Below are positions 1 through 7,305 of a stretch of 64,000 nucleotides of DNA, piece by piece. The DNA comes from Streptomyces camelliae. GTDB lineage: Bacteria; Actinomycetota; Actinomycetes; Streptomycetales; Streptomycetaceae. Made by a program: the position numbers and the translations under genes. Positions within the stretch are counted from its first letter, which is position 1. Each line of letters begins with the position of its first letter. The stretch lies in assembly GCF_027625935.1 (NCBI RefSeq), contig NZ_CP115300.1, forward strand, positions 8,494,001-8,558,000, read 5' to 3'. Under the pieces are notes generated by a model. That model had not been told where the DNA came from. It saw only the letters and a program-made list of their open reading frames with translations, and made no database searches.

Positions 1-557
1 ACCGCCGATCCGCCCGTGCTGCGGGCCCACGCGGCGGCCAGGTGTTCCTGGGCCAGCTTGGTCGCCGCGTACACGTTCCGCGGATCGGCCGGGGCGTCCT
101 CGCCGACCAGCCCCGGGCTCAGCTCCGCCCCGCAGCGCGGGCAGGCGGGCTCGAACCGGCCCGCGTCGAGGTCGGCCGCCGTCCTGGGACCGGGGCGTAC
201 GACACCGTGTCGCGGGCACGCGTAACGGCCCTCCCCGTACACCACCATGGACCCGGCCAGCACCAGGCGCCGTACCCCCGTCTCCGCCATGGCCGCGACC
301 AGGACGGCCGTACCCAGATCGTTGCGCGAGACGTACTCCGCCGCGTCGGCGACACCGTGGCCGAGCCCGACCATCGCCGCCTGGTGACACACGGCGTCCA
401 CGCCCGCCAGCGCCCGGGCGACCGCCGCCGGGTTGCGCACATCCGCGCCGGGATCCTCCCGGACGTCGTACACCAGCGGCTCGTGCCCGCCGGCCCGCAG
501 CGCCTCGACGACATGGGACCCGATGAACCCGGCACCGCCGGTGACCAGTACACGCAT
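1..557 (-). CDS. NAD-dependent epimerase/dehydratase with zinc-ribbon insert (3' end outside window)
   Basis: Extended SDR nucleotide-sugar epimerase family. It opens with MRVLVTGGAGFIGSHV, the Rossmann GxxGxxG fold that binds NAD, and has the catalytic YxxxK as YAATK late in the visible part. Between them lies an unusual insert with CPRH and, about 25 residues later, CPRC, which looks like a metal-binding knuckle not found in textbook GalE or RmlB. The ATG at 557 was chosen because the Rossmann strand starts immediately after it. The gene runs leftward off the window, so about 185 residues are visible. The substrate cannot be told; a cell-wall or natural-product sugar is only a guess. Confidence 0.85.
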   Translation of the reverse strand, partial: MRVLVTGGAGFIGSHVVEALRAGGHEPLVYDVREDPGADVRNPAAVARALAGVDAVCHQAAMVGLGHGVADAAEYVSRNDLGTAVLVAAMAETGVRRLVLAGSMVVYGEGRYACPRHGVVRPGPRTAADLDAGRFEPACPRCGAELSPGLVGEDAPADPRNVYAATKLAQEHLAAAWARSTGGSA

Positions 558-647
558 ACGGTCACGCTAGCCCTGGACCGCCCCATGACCGGGTGGCGTG
601 GCCGGCACGTCATGACTCCGTAAGAGGTGGCCTCGCCGTGCCGGCCG

Positions 648-2516
648 TCAGGCCCTCTTGAGAAGTGCCTGCCATCGCTGGTCCCACTTCCGCCGTCGCT
701 CCTTCTTCGCCTCGGCCCGCTTGAGCTGCTGGTACGTGCCGGCCAGGACGGCGAAGGAACGCGGCAGCAGCTCGGGATCGGTGACCCGTGCCAGGCCGTA
801 CACGGCGCTGTTGGTGAAGGCGGTGCGGATCTCGGGCTCCAGCTTCCGCAGGCCCTCGGCGATCCAGGGGTCGACCCGCTCGGGATGCGCGAGCGTCAGG
901 GCGGCGCGCAGGGCGCCGTAGCCGTGCCCCGGCGGGGCCGCCGCGACGAACCGCCGCAGGTTCTCTCCCGCCTCGGGGAAGTCCTCGCAGGCCCGGCACA
1001 GCAGGGCCGCCGCATGCTCGGCCCGGCGCATGGTCAGCCCCGACTGGAGGCGGTCGAACAGTTCCGGCTCGGCGCGCAGCCGCGTGGTGAGGAACCAGTT
1101 GGTGAACCGCTCCGGCCCGATCCAGGGCTCCGCCATGCGTTCGGCCGTCCGCGTGCCGCCGTGCAGCGCGAGGGCCCAGCGCACCCACGCGTACGTCTCG
1201 GTCCAGGCCCGGTCCCGGTCCAGCCCCTCGAATCCGGGGAGCCGTTCGACGAGGTGCGTGGCGGCGACGTACTCCCGATGGCTGTTCAACAGCATGGCCA
1301 GCATGACGCGTTCGGGCAGCTCGGGGTGGTCGGACAAGCCGGGCAGCGCGGCGACTCCGGGGGCGGTGAAGGACGCGGCACCGCGCCGCCAGCGGTCCCG
1401 CTCCCGCTCGAAGAGGACGGCGGCGATGTCCTCGAAGGCGTGGGGTGCGGGTCCGCCGGTCAGTGCGGTGACCAGGGCCTGGGCGTGCAGGTCCAGAAGG
1501 GTCTGGCCGTCAGGCGCGGGGGCCGCGGCGCGCGGGGCATCGGCGGGGGCGTCCCCGAGTACGGCGGTGAAGGCGGCGAGGGCCTGCGCGTGGCGCTCGG
1601 CCCGGGCGGCGCGGTCGAGCACGGGCGGCGCCAGATCGAGCACGGAAGCCTCGTCGATGAGGTACCGGGTGTCACGGCTGCGATGGTCCTGGCCCAGCTC
1701 CTCGGAGACCACCGCGCGGAACCGCTCCGCGTGCCGCACGACGAACAGCAACCGCACCGGCGGCCCGTCCTGGGGGCGCCTGCGGAACGCGTCGAGCAGC
1801 GGGACCACGTCCGCGCGCACCCGGGAGTGCATATGGCTGTCGAGGTCGGAGCAGATGTCGGCGTCGTCCACGACGACCAGCGCGGGCCTGCCACGGTCGC
1901 GCAGTGCTCGAAACACCGTGTGCGTGTGCGCGGACAGCAGCCGTCCGGCGGTCCAGTCCTCGCCGAGCGCCCGCGCGAGCTCCAGCGCCAGCCGGGACTT
2001 GCCGACCCCGCCGGCACCGGCGAGCAGCAGCACCGGGTGCGGGTCCGCCTCGCCGTCGCACCAGGCCCGCAGCCGGGCCAGCTCGTCCTCGCGGTCGCGG
2101 AAGGGCACGGGGCTGTGCAGCGGCGAGAGCAGCCGGAAGACACCGGGGTCGGCATCCGGGTGCACGCTCGTACGGCCCGGGTTCTCCAGCATCGTCCGGT
2201 ACGCGAGGAAGCGCTCGATCCGCCGGACGTGTCTCCCGATCCCCTCATCGACCATGATTCCCGCGAGTCCTACGGCGATCAGCCCGCCGATCTGCCACCA
2301 GGATCCGTGCCACACCCGGGGCCGGCTCTCCCGCACGAAGAACCCGGCGACACCGGCGAGGACGCACGCCAGACCGCCCCACATGGCCACTCCCGCCGCG
2401 ATCCGCAGCCCCTTGCCCGCCCCCGGGTCGTCCCAGCCACCCCGTCCCGTACCCCGGCGCCCCACTCCACTCACTCCACCCACGGCACCCCTCCCGTCCC
2501 TCGCCCAAGTCCCCAT
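648..2516 (-). CDS. Membrane-anchored STAND-type P-loop NTPase
   Basis: A 622-residue protein with two predicted membrane segments near the N-terminus (about 39-61 and 74-90). A P-loop NTPase module follows, with Walker A GAGGVGKS at 167-174 and Walker B LVVVDD at 213-218. The rest is a long alpha-helical region rich in Leu, Ala, Arg and Glu without obvious TPR or WD repeats. This layout fits STAND or AAA-type signalling ATPases, which switch state on nucleotide binding. The sensor domain is not recognisable. The ATG at 2516 has GGAG three bases upstream, slightly close. It has no partner gene that would reveal its role, so the function is unknown. Confidence 0.7.
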   Translation of the reverse strand: MGTWARDGRGAVGGVSGVGRRGTGRGGWDDPGAGKGLRIAAGVAMWGGLACVLAGVAGFFVRESRPRVWHGSWWQIGGLIAVGLAGIMVDEGIGRHVRRIERFLAYRTMLENPGRTSVHPDADPGVFRLLSPLHSPVPFRDREDELARLRAWCDGEADPHPVLLLAGAGGVGKSRLALELARALGEDWTAGRLLSAHTHTVFRALRDRGRPALVVVDDADICSDLDSHMHSRVRADVVPLLDAFRRRPQDGPPVRLLFVVRHAERFRAVVSEELGQDHRSRDTRYLIDEASVLDLAPPVLDRAARAERHAQALAAFTAVLGDAPADAPRAAAPAPDGQTLLDLHAQALVTALTGGPAPHAFEDIAAVLFERERDRWRRGAASFTAPGVAALPGLSDHPELPERVMLAMLLNSHREYVAATHLVERLPGFEGLDRDRAWTETYAWVRWALALHGGTRTAERMAEPWIGPERFTNWFLTTRLRAEPELFDRLQSGLTMRRAEHAAALLCRACEDFPEAGENLRRFVAAAPPGHGYGALRAALTLAHPERVDPWIAEGLRKLEPEIRTAFTNSAVYGLARVTDPELLPRSFAVLAGTYQQLKRAEAKKERRRKWDQRWQALLKRA

Positions 2517-2704
2517 GATCTCCGGGCAACTCGCACGTCGTCAGCGTCTTAAGAATCTCCGTCGACAACGTTGACTCCAGGGTGCGCCACCCTCACATTA
2601 CTTATCGGTAGAACCCCGAAGTAACTCCCCTGCTCCGGCACTCCCCTTGCTCCGAGCCGCCGCTTTCTCGCGCACCCCCACCCCGAGAAGAGGGAGCACC
2701 TGCC

Positions 2705-3577
2705 ATGCCCAAGCCTGCCCTGCGCCGTGTCATCGCCGCGACCTCCGCACTCGCCGGGGCGCTGGCCCTCGGCCTCACCGCCGCGCCCGCCCAGGCCGCG
2801 ACCCCCCTGAACTACGCCGCCCTCGGCGACAGTTACAGCGCCGCGTCCGGAGTCCTTCCCGTCGACCTCGGCAACCTGCTGTGCCTGCGCTCCACGGCCA
2901 ACTACCCCCACGTCATCGCCGCCCGCACCGGCGCCCGGCTGACGGACGTCACCTGCGGGGCCGCCCAGACCAAGGACTTCACCGCGTCCCAGTACCCCGG
3001 GGTCGCCCCGCAGGCGGACGCCGTCACCGCGGACACCGACCTGGTGACCCTGACCATCGGCGGCAACGACAACGGCACCTTCATCAACGCCATCCTGGAC
3101 TGCGGCACCGCGGGGATCCTCAGCGGCGGCAAGGGCAGCCCCTGCAAGGACACGTACGGCACGTCCTTCGACGACGCGATCGACACGAACACCTACCCCG
3201 CGCTGAAGAGCGCGCTGAGCGCCGTACGGGCCAAAGCGCCCAACGCCCGGGTGGCGGTGCTCGGTTACCCGTGGATCACGCCCGCCACGGCCGACCCGTC
3301 CTGCTTCGCCCAGCTGCCGATCGCCGAAGGCGACGTGCCGTACCTGCACGCCCTGCAGGCCCACCTCAACGCCGTCGTCGAGCGCGCCGCCGAGGAGACC
3401 GGGGCCACGTACGTGGACTTCTCCCAGGTTTCCGCGGGGCACGACGCGTGCCAGGCGCTCGGCACCCGGTGGATCGAGCCGCTCCTCTTCGGGACGAACA
3501 TCGTCCCCGTGCACCCCGACGCGCTCGGCGAGCAGCGCATGGCCGAGCACACGATGAGCGTGCTCGGCCTCGGCTGA
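2705..3577 (+). CDS. Secreted SGNH/GDSL-type lipase or esterase
   Basis: A 290-residue exported hydrolase. Residues 1-31 form a signal peptide ending AQA. The SGNH blocks are visible: block I GDSYSAASG with nucleophile Ser43, GGND with Asn121 (oxyanion hole), and a C-terminal HPD with His270, the catalytic base. Several Cys residues (LLCL, TCGA, LDCG, PCKD, SCFA, DACQ) suggest disulfides, as in the secreted Streptomyces SGNH lipases. The length is normal for that group. The ATG at 2705 follows an AGGGAG ribosome-binding site. The gene stands alone, converging on the SDR gene with 12 bp between them. The natural substrate is probably an ester or lipid. Confidence 0.88.
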   Translation: MPKPALRRVIAATSALAGALALGLTAAPAQAATPLNYAALGDSYSAASGVLPVDLGNLLCLRSTANYPHVIAARTGARLTDVTCGAAQTKDFTASQYPGVAPQADAVTADTDLVTLTIGGNDNGTFINAILDCGTAGILSGGKGSPCKDTYGTSFDDAIDTNTYPALKSALSAVRAKAPNARVAVLGYPWITPATADPSCFAQLPIAEGDVPYLHALQAHLNAVVERAAEETGATYVDFSQVSAGHDACQALGTRWIEPLLFGTNIVPVHPDALGEQRMAEHTMSVLGLG

Positions 3578-3589
3578 CCTCCGGGGACT

Positions 3590-4393
3590 TCAGGCCCGAG
3601 CGCCGCCGTCGACCCGCAGCACCGTGCCGGTCACGAAGGAGGCGCGGTCGCTCAGCAGCCAGGCGGCGGCCTCGGCGATCTCCCCGGGGTCGGCCGCGCG
3701 GCGCAGCGGCGTCAGGGCCGTGAGCCGGTCCTGGAGTCCGGGCGACTCCTCCTCCCAGGCCCGGATCATCTCGGTCAGCGTGTTGCCGGGTGCGATGGCG
3801 TTGACCCGGATCCCCTCGGGTCCGTACGTCACGGCGGCCGACTCCGTCAGGCTGTTCACCGCCCGCTTCATCGCGCCGTACGCGGGCAGTTCGGGGTTGG
3901 CCCGCAGGCTGCCGACGGACGAGTTGTTGACGATGGCGCCCGTCCCGGCGGTCGCCCGGATGGCGGCGACCTCCGCGGCCATGGCCAGCCACACGCCCTT
4001 GAGGTTCACCGTGTAGACGTGGTCGAAGTCGGCCTCCGGCAGCTCGTCCAGCGGGCCGGGCCGCTGGATCGTCGCCCCGTTGTTGAAGGCGATGTCGAGG
4101 CGGCCGTGGAGGCCGACGGCACGGTCCACCGCGGCCCGTACGCTCTCCGGCTCGGCGAGATCGCACACCACGAAGTCCGCGGTGCCGCCCGCCGCCCGGA
4201 TCTCCTCGGTCACCGCCTTCAGCTGGGCCTCCGTACGGGCCGCGAGCAGCACCCGGGCCCCTTCCCGGGCGAAGAGCCGGGCCGCGGCGGCGCCGATCCC
4301 GCGCCCGGCACCCGTCACGAAGGCGACCTTGCCCGCCAGCAGGCCGGGAGCGGCCGAGGCGGATGTCCCGACGGTCTGTGTGTTGTTCTCCAT
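3590..4393 (-). CDS. Short-chain dehydrogenase/reductase (SDR)
   Basis: A 267-residue classical SDR using NAD(P)H. The cofactor motif TGAGRGIG sits at 27-34, NNGA at about 104-107, the catalytic Ser around 158, and YGAMK gives Tyr172 and Lys176. The C-terminus ends FVTGTVLRVDGGARA, typical of the family. The ATG at 4393 is placed in front of the Rossmann strand with a short tail of about 20 residues. It is transcribed away from an MmyB-type regulator gene, with 87 bp between the starts. That arrangement is common for SDR genes repressed or activated by the neighbour. The substrate is unknown. Confidence 0.88.
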   Translation of the reverse strand: MENNTQTVGTSASAAPGLLAGKVAFVTGAGRGIGAAAARLFAREGARVLLAARTEAQLKAVTEEIRAAGGTADFVVCDLAEPESVRAAVDRAVGLHGRLDIAFNNGATIQRPGPLDELPEADFDHVYTVNLKGVWLAMAAEVAAIRATAGTGAIVNNSSVGSLRANPELPAYGAMKRAVNSLTESAAVTYGPEGIRVNAIAPGNTLTEMIRAWEEESPGLQDRLTALTPLRRAADPGEIAEAAAWLLSDRASFVTGTVLRVDGGARA

Positions 4394-4424
4394 GGCAGCG
4401 AGCCTGCGCCCGTGAGCAGGGCTC

Positions 4425-4449
4425 ATCCAGGCACCGGCGGTACCTGGAT
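4425..4449. promoter_or_regulatory. Probable operator of the MmyB-type regulator
   Basis: A 25-bp near-perfect palindrome with arms ATCCAGGcACC and GGTaCCTGGAT around GGC, with one mismatched pair besides the centre. It lies in the 87-bp space between the divergent SDR and MmyB-type genes, 32 bp from each start. That position fits a shared operator controlling both promoters. Binding by the adjacent regulator is inferred. Confidence 0.6.
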
Positions 4450-4480
4450 CGGCCACCCGGCGCCCGCGCACACTGGGGGT

Positions 4481-5332
4481 GTGGACAGAACGGAACTGGC
4501 GGCCTTCCTGCGCAGCCGGCGCGAGCGGATCGGCCCCGCCGACGTGGGCCTGCCCGCCGGGCCGCGCCGCCGCACACCGGGCCTGCGCCGCGAGGAGGTG
4601 GCGCAGCTGGCGTACATCTCGACCGAGTACTACACCCGGCTGGAGCAGGCCCGAGGCCCGCGCCCGTCCCGTGAGGTGCTGACCGGGCTGGCCCGGGCCC
4701 TGCGGCTGACGGACGCCGAACGCGACCACCTCCACCTCCTGGCCGGCGCCCCGGTGGAGCCGCCGCCCGGACCCCCGCGCGAGGTGCGGCAGAGCATCCT
4801 CGATCTGGTGGACCGGCTGCCGGGGTCCGCCGCCTTCGTCACCTCCGCCACGCTGGAGGTGCTCGCCTGGAACGAGCTGGCGGCCGCCCTCATGGAGGAC
4901 TTCTCGGCTCTGCCCCGCCGCGACCGCAACCTCGCCCGCCGGGCCTTCCTCGGGCCGCGCCCCGGGGGACGCCGGCTGTACGGCGTGTCCGACGCCGACG
5001 CGTTCGCCCGCCACGCGGCCCGGCGGCTGCGCACCGCCGCGGCCCGCTACCCGGACGATCCCGAGGTGACCGGGCTGATCCGTGAACTCCTCGACGGCAG
5101 CGAGGAGTTCGCCCGGCTGTGGGCCTCCCGCGACGTGGCCGTGGCACCCACCCTGCGCAAGACCTTCCAGCACCCGCTGGTCGGGGCGGTCACCGTCAAC
5201 TGCGACGCCCTCGACCTCACCGACCGGGACCAGCAGGTCGTCATCTACACCGCCGTCCCCGGTTCGCGTTCCGAGGAGGCGCTCCGGCTGCTGTCGGTCA
5301 TCGGCACCCAGCGCATGGACGCCCCCCGCTGA
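4481..5332 (+). CDS. XRE-type regulator with MmyB-like ligand-binding domain
   Basis: A 283-residue regulator. Residues 1-85 form an XRE helix-turn-helix containing the family signature RTPGLRREEVAQLA and the ISTEYYTRLEQARGPRPS segment. Residues about 100-270 match the MmyB/MLTR PAS-like ligand-binding domain, with AWNELAAALMEDF and LRKTFQHPLVGAVTVNCDAL. The GTG at 4481 is the only start in front of the HTH. Members of this family are often encoded divergently from an SDR, as here, and are thought to sense a fatty-acid-like or SDR-related ligand. It probably binds the palindrome between the two genes. Confidence 0.88.
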   Translation: MDRTELAAFLRSRRERIGPADVGLPAGPRRRTPGLRREEVAQLAYISTEYYTRLEQARGPRPSREVLTGLARALRLTDAERDHLHLLAGAPVEPPPGPPREVRQSILDLVDRLPGSAAFVTSATLEVLAWNELAAALMEDFSALPRRDRNLARRAFLGPRPGGRRLYGVSDADAFARHAARRLRTAAARYPDDPEVTGLIRELLDGSEEFARLWASRDVAVAPTLRKTFQHPLVGAVTVNCDALDLTDRDQQVVIYTAVPGSRSEEALRLLSVIGTQRMDAPR

Positions 5333-5354
5333 CCCCGCCCTTGCCGCCCGGGTG

Positions 5355-6737
5355 TCAGCTCCGCTGGAAGAACTCCACCTCGGCGACGGCGACATGACGC
5401 CGAGCCGTGAGCCCGGTGACCGACCCCAGCACCAGCCGCACCTTCACCACGTCGTCGATCCCGGTCGTGACGGTCTGCCATCCCGCCTTGTCGCCGAGGT
5501 CGATCTCCTTGCGGTGCACCGTCCCGTCGGCCGACGTGACCTCCATGTCCATCCGGAGCGCCCGCGCCTCACGGTCGTACTCCTCGGGCTCGTTCGACGC
5601 GCCGTTCGTGATGATGAGGTCGACCATCCGGAACGGCTTGCCGAAGGTGTACGTGATCGAGGCCCCCGCGCCGGGTGCGCCCCAGTAGCGGTTGCTGAGC
5701 CCGTCCGTGGTGTTCTTCGCCGGATGGCCGGGCACCTCGGCACTCGCGTGGACGGCCACCGGAGTGACGGCCTTGACGCCGCCGAGTTTGTCGCGGGTGT
5801 CCTCGAACAGGGCGCGCCCGGCGGGCAGCAGGAAGAACCCGCCCACGCACAGCGCCAGGATCACGGCCAGGGTGACCAGCACCCGGATCCACCGCCCGGA
5901 CCCCGCCCGCACCCGGCGCCGCAGCGGCCAGATGGTCCGCCACCAGGGCAGCGGCGCCCGGTCCGCCGCCGGGGTGAGCAGGCTCGCACAGCGGCGGCAG
6001 AACCGGCGGCCGGGCGGATTGGGTGTGCCGCACACCGGGCACGGCACACCGGACACCTCCTCCTCCGGCACGGCCGCCGCCCGCACGACAGGACGCGGTG
6101 CGACCGGCTTCGCGGGCTGCACGGGCCCGACGTCCTCGGACTGCGGCGGCGAGGACGGCGTCGAGACGGAGGCGGCGGGGTGGACCGGAGGGGCAGGTGC
6201 GGCCGGGCGGACCGGCGGAGCCGGAGCGGGCGGGGGCGCGGTGGCGGTGTCGGGGGTGCCGGACGGGGTGGAGGCGGTGTCGGGGGTGCGGGATGTGGTG
6301 GGGCCCTGCTCGTCCGCACCGCGTTCCGCGCCACCCGCGCCGATCCCTTGGCCCGAACTCGCGCCCTCTGTAAGGTCGTTGTCTCCCGGGGGCCCGTCCG
6401 TGACCGGTGATGCCGGCACCGGGGCCACCGGAGCCAGGGCCTCCTGGGCTCGCTCCGGCTCGGGCGTGTCGTCCGAACTCCGCCGGGACCGCCCCGTCAG
6501 CCTGGTCCGCAGGGACGAGGTACGGGGTGCGGGAGAGGGTGACGTGCGGGACGTCGAAGGACGGGAAGCGGCGGTTTCGTCGGCCGCCGGGGCGGGTGGG
6601 GCCGGCGGTTCCGGTGCGGCCGGCGGGGCGGACGTATCGCGCGAACCCTCCTCGGACCAGCCCAGGTAGGCCCCGCAGTTGCCGCAGAAGTCGTCAGCGG
6701 GGTCGTTGGACGCCCCGCACGCGGGACAGGCGCGCAT
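5355..6737 (-). CDS. CIS-associated zinc-ribbon membrane protein with C-terminal galactose-binding-like domain
   Basis: Last gene of the CIS operon; 460 residues. There are two zinc ribbons, CPAC/CGNC (Cys4, 7, 18, 21) and CPVC/CRRC (Cys233, 236, 247, 250), separated by a Pro/Ala/Thr-rich disordered linker (27-227). One membrane helix lies at about 285-305. The C-terminal beta-rich domain (about 322-460) resembles discoidin or NADase-type glycan-binding modules (NTTDGLSNRYWGA, LIITNGASNE, VKVRLVLGSVTGL). Cytoplasmic zinc ribbons and an outside glycan-binding domain suggest a membrane anchor for the CIS. From memory this matches the layout of CisA, the membrane protein reported for the S. coelicolor CIS, but I could not check that. 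The start has an excellent GGGAGGTGA site. Confidence 0.8.
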   Translation of the reverse strand: MRACPACGASNDPADDFCGNCGAYLGWSEEGSRDTSAPPAAPEPPAPPAPAADETAASRPSTSRTSPSPAPRTSSLRTRLTGRSRRSSDDTPEPERAQEALAPVAPVPASPVTDGPPGDNDLTEGASSGQGIGAGGAERGADEQGPTTSRTPDTASTPSGTPDTATAPPPAPAPPVRPAAPAPPVHPAASVSTPSSPPQSEDVGPVQPAKPVAPRPVVRAAAVPEEEVSGVPCPVCGTPNPPGRRFCRRCASLLTPAADRAPLPWWRTIWPLRRRVRAGSGRWIRVLVTLAVILALCVGGFFLLPAGRALFEDTRDKLGGVKAVTPVAVHASAEVPGHPAKNTTDGLSNRYWGAPGAGASITYTFGKPFRMVDLIITNGASNEPEEYDREARALRMDMEVTSADGTVHRKEIDLGDKAGWQTVTTGIDDVVKVRLVLGSVTGLTARRHVAVAEVEFFQRS

Positions 6738-6741
6738 GGCG

Positions 6742-7305
6742 TCACCTCCCTTCGTCGGCGGGCGGGCCGGGCAGGATCTCCACCCGGCACGAGACATGCA
6801 CCGGACACAGGGACCGGACGACCTCCCGGACCCGGCCCTCGTCCACCTCCGGGTCGCGGCCCGGCCACACCCGGACCAGTACCTCTTCGGACGGCTCCGG
6901 GGGCAGGTCGGCGCCCGCGGTGCGGGACCACACCGCCGTGCCGTCGCCGCTGACGTCGGCGTTCACCCCGAGGGTGAGCCACAGCCGCTCGACCAGCCCG
7001 CGCCGGGTGCCGCGCCGCCGGTGCAGCTCCACCGCGCGGACGACCGCCTCGCGGCGCAGTTCAGCAGGCCACCCGGGGTCGTCGTCGGCGCCCACCCAGG
7101 ACGCCAGCCAGGCCACGAAGTCGAGCGGCGCGATGCGCGGGTCGAGATAGGCGGGCAGATTGTCGAGGGTGGCGAACACCGGGGCGAGGACCGTGTCCAG
7201 ACCGGCGGTGAAGCGCTGGGCGAAATCGTCGTCGGCGTACAGCGCGGGCAGCAGCCCGCCGATGGGGTGCCGGCTCGGCAGGCCGGGTACGGCGGCGCGG
7301 CTCAT
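6742..7305 (-). CDS. CIS baseplate / phage tail protein I-like (Pvc12-type)
   Basis: A 187-residue protein directly after the baseplate J gene, with ATGA start/stop overlap. It contains the gpI-family stretch LPALYADDDFAQRFTAGLD and LDPRIAPLDFVAWLASWVG, then RRGTRRGLVERLWLTLGV and a beta-rich tail ending in SCRVEILPG. In contractile tails this protein completes the baseplate wedge and links it to the outer plate. Order J-I is the same as in phage P2 and in PVC-type systems. The call rests on both motif and order. Confidence 0.82.
   Translation of the reverse strand: MSRAAVPGLPSRHPIGGLLPALYADDDFAQRFTAGLDTVLAPVFATLDNLPAYLDPRIAPLDFVAWLASWVGADDDPGWPAELRREAVVRAVELHRRRGTRRGLVERLWLTLGVNADVSGDGTAVWSRTAGADLPPEPSEEVLVRVWPGRDPEVDEGRVREVVRSLCPVHVSCRVEILPGPPADEGR

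Noticed and set aside
627..2552. Long open frame on the plus strand opposite the STAND NTPase gene
   Set aside because: A GC-rich shadow frame: its composition is Arg/Gly/Pro/Gln-rich without domains, while the minus strand shows clear Walker motifs.
5082..6410. Long plus-strand frame opposite the zinc-ribbon gene
   Set aside because: No family sense, and it overlaps convincing genes on both sides; an antisense artefact of high GC.
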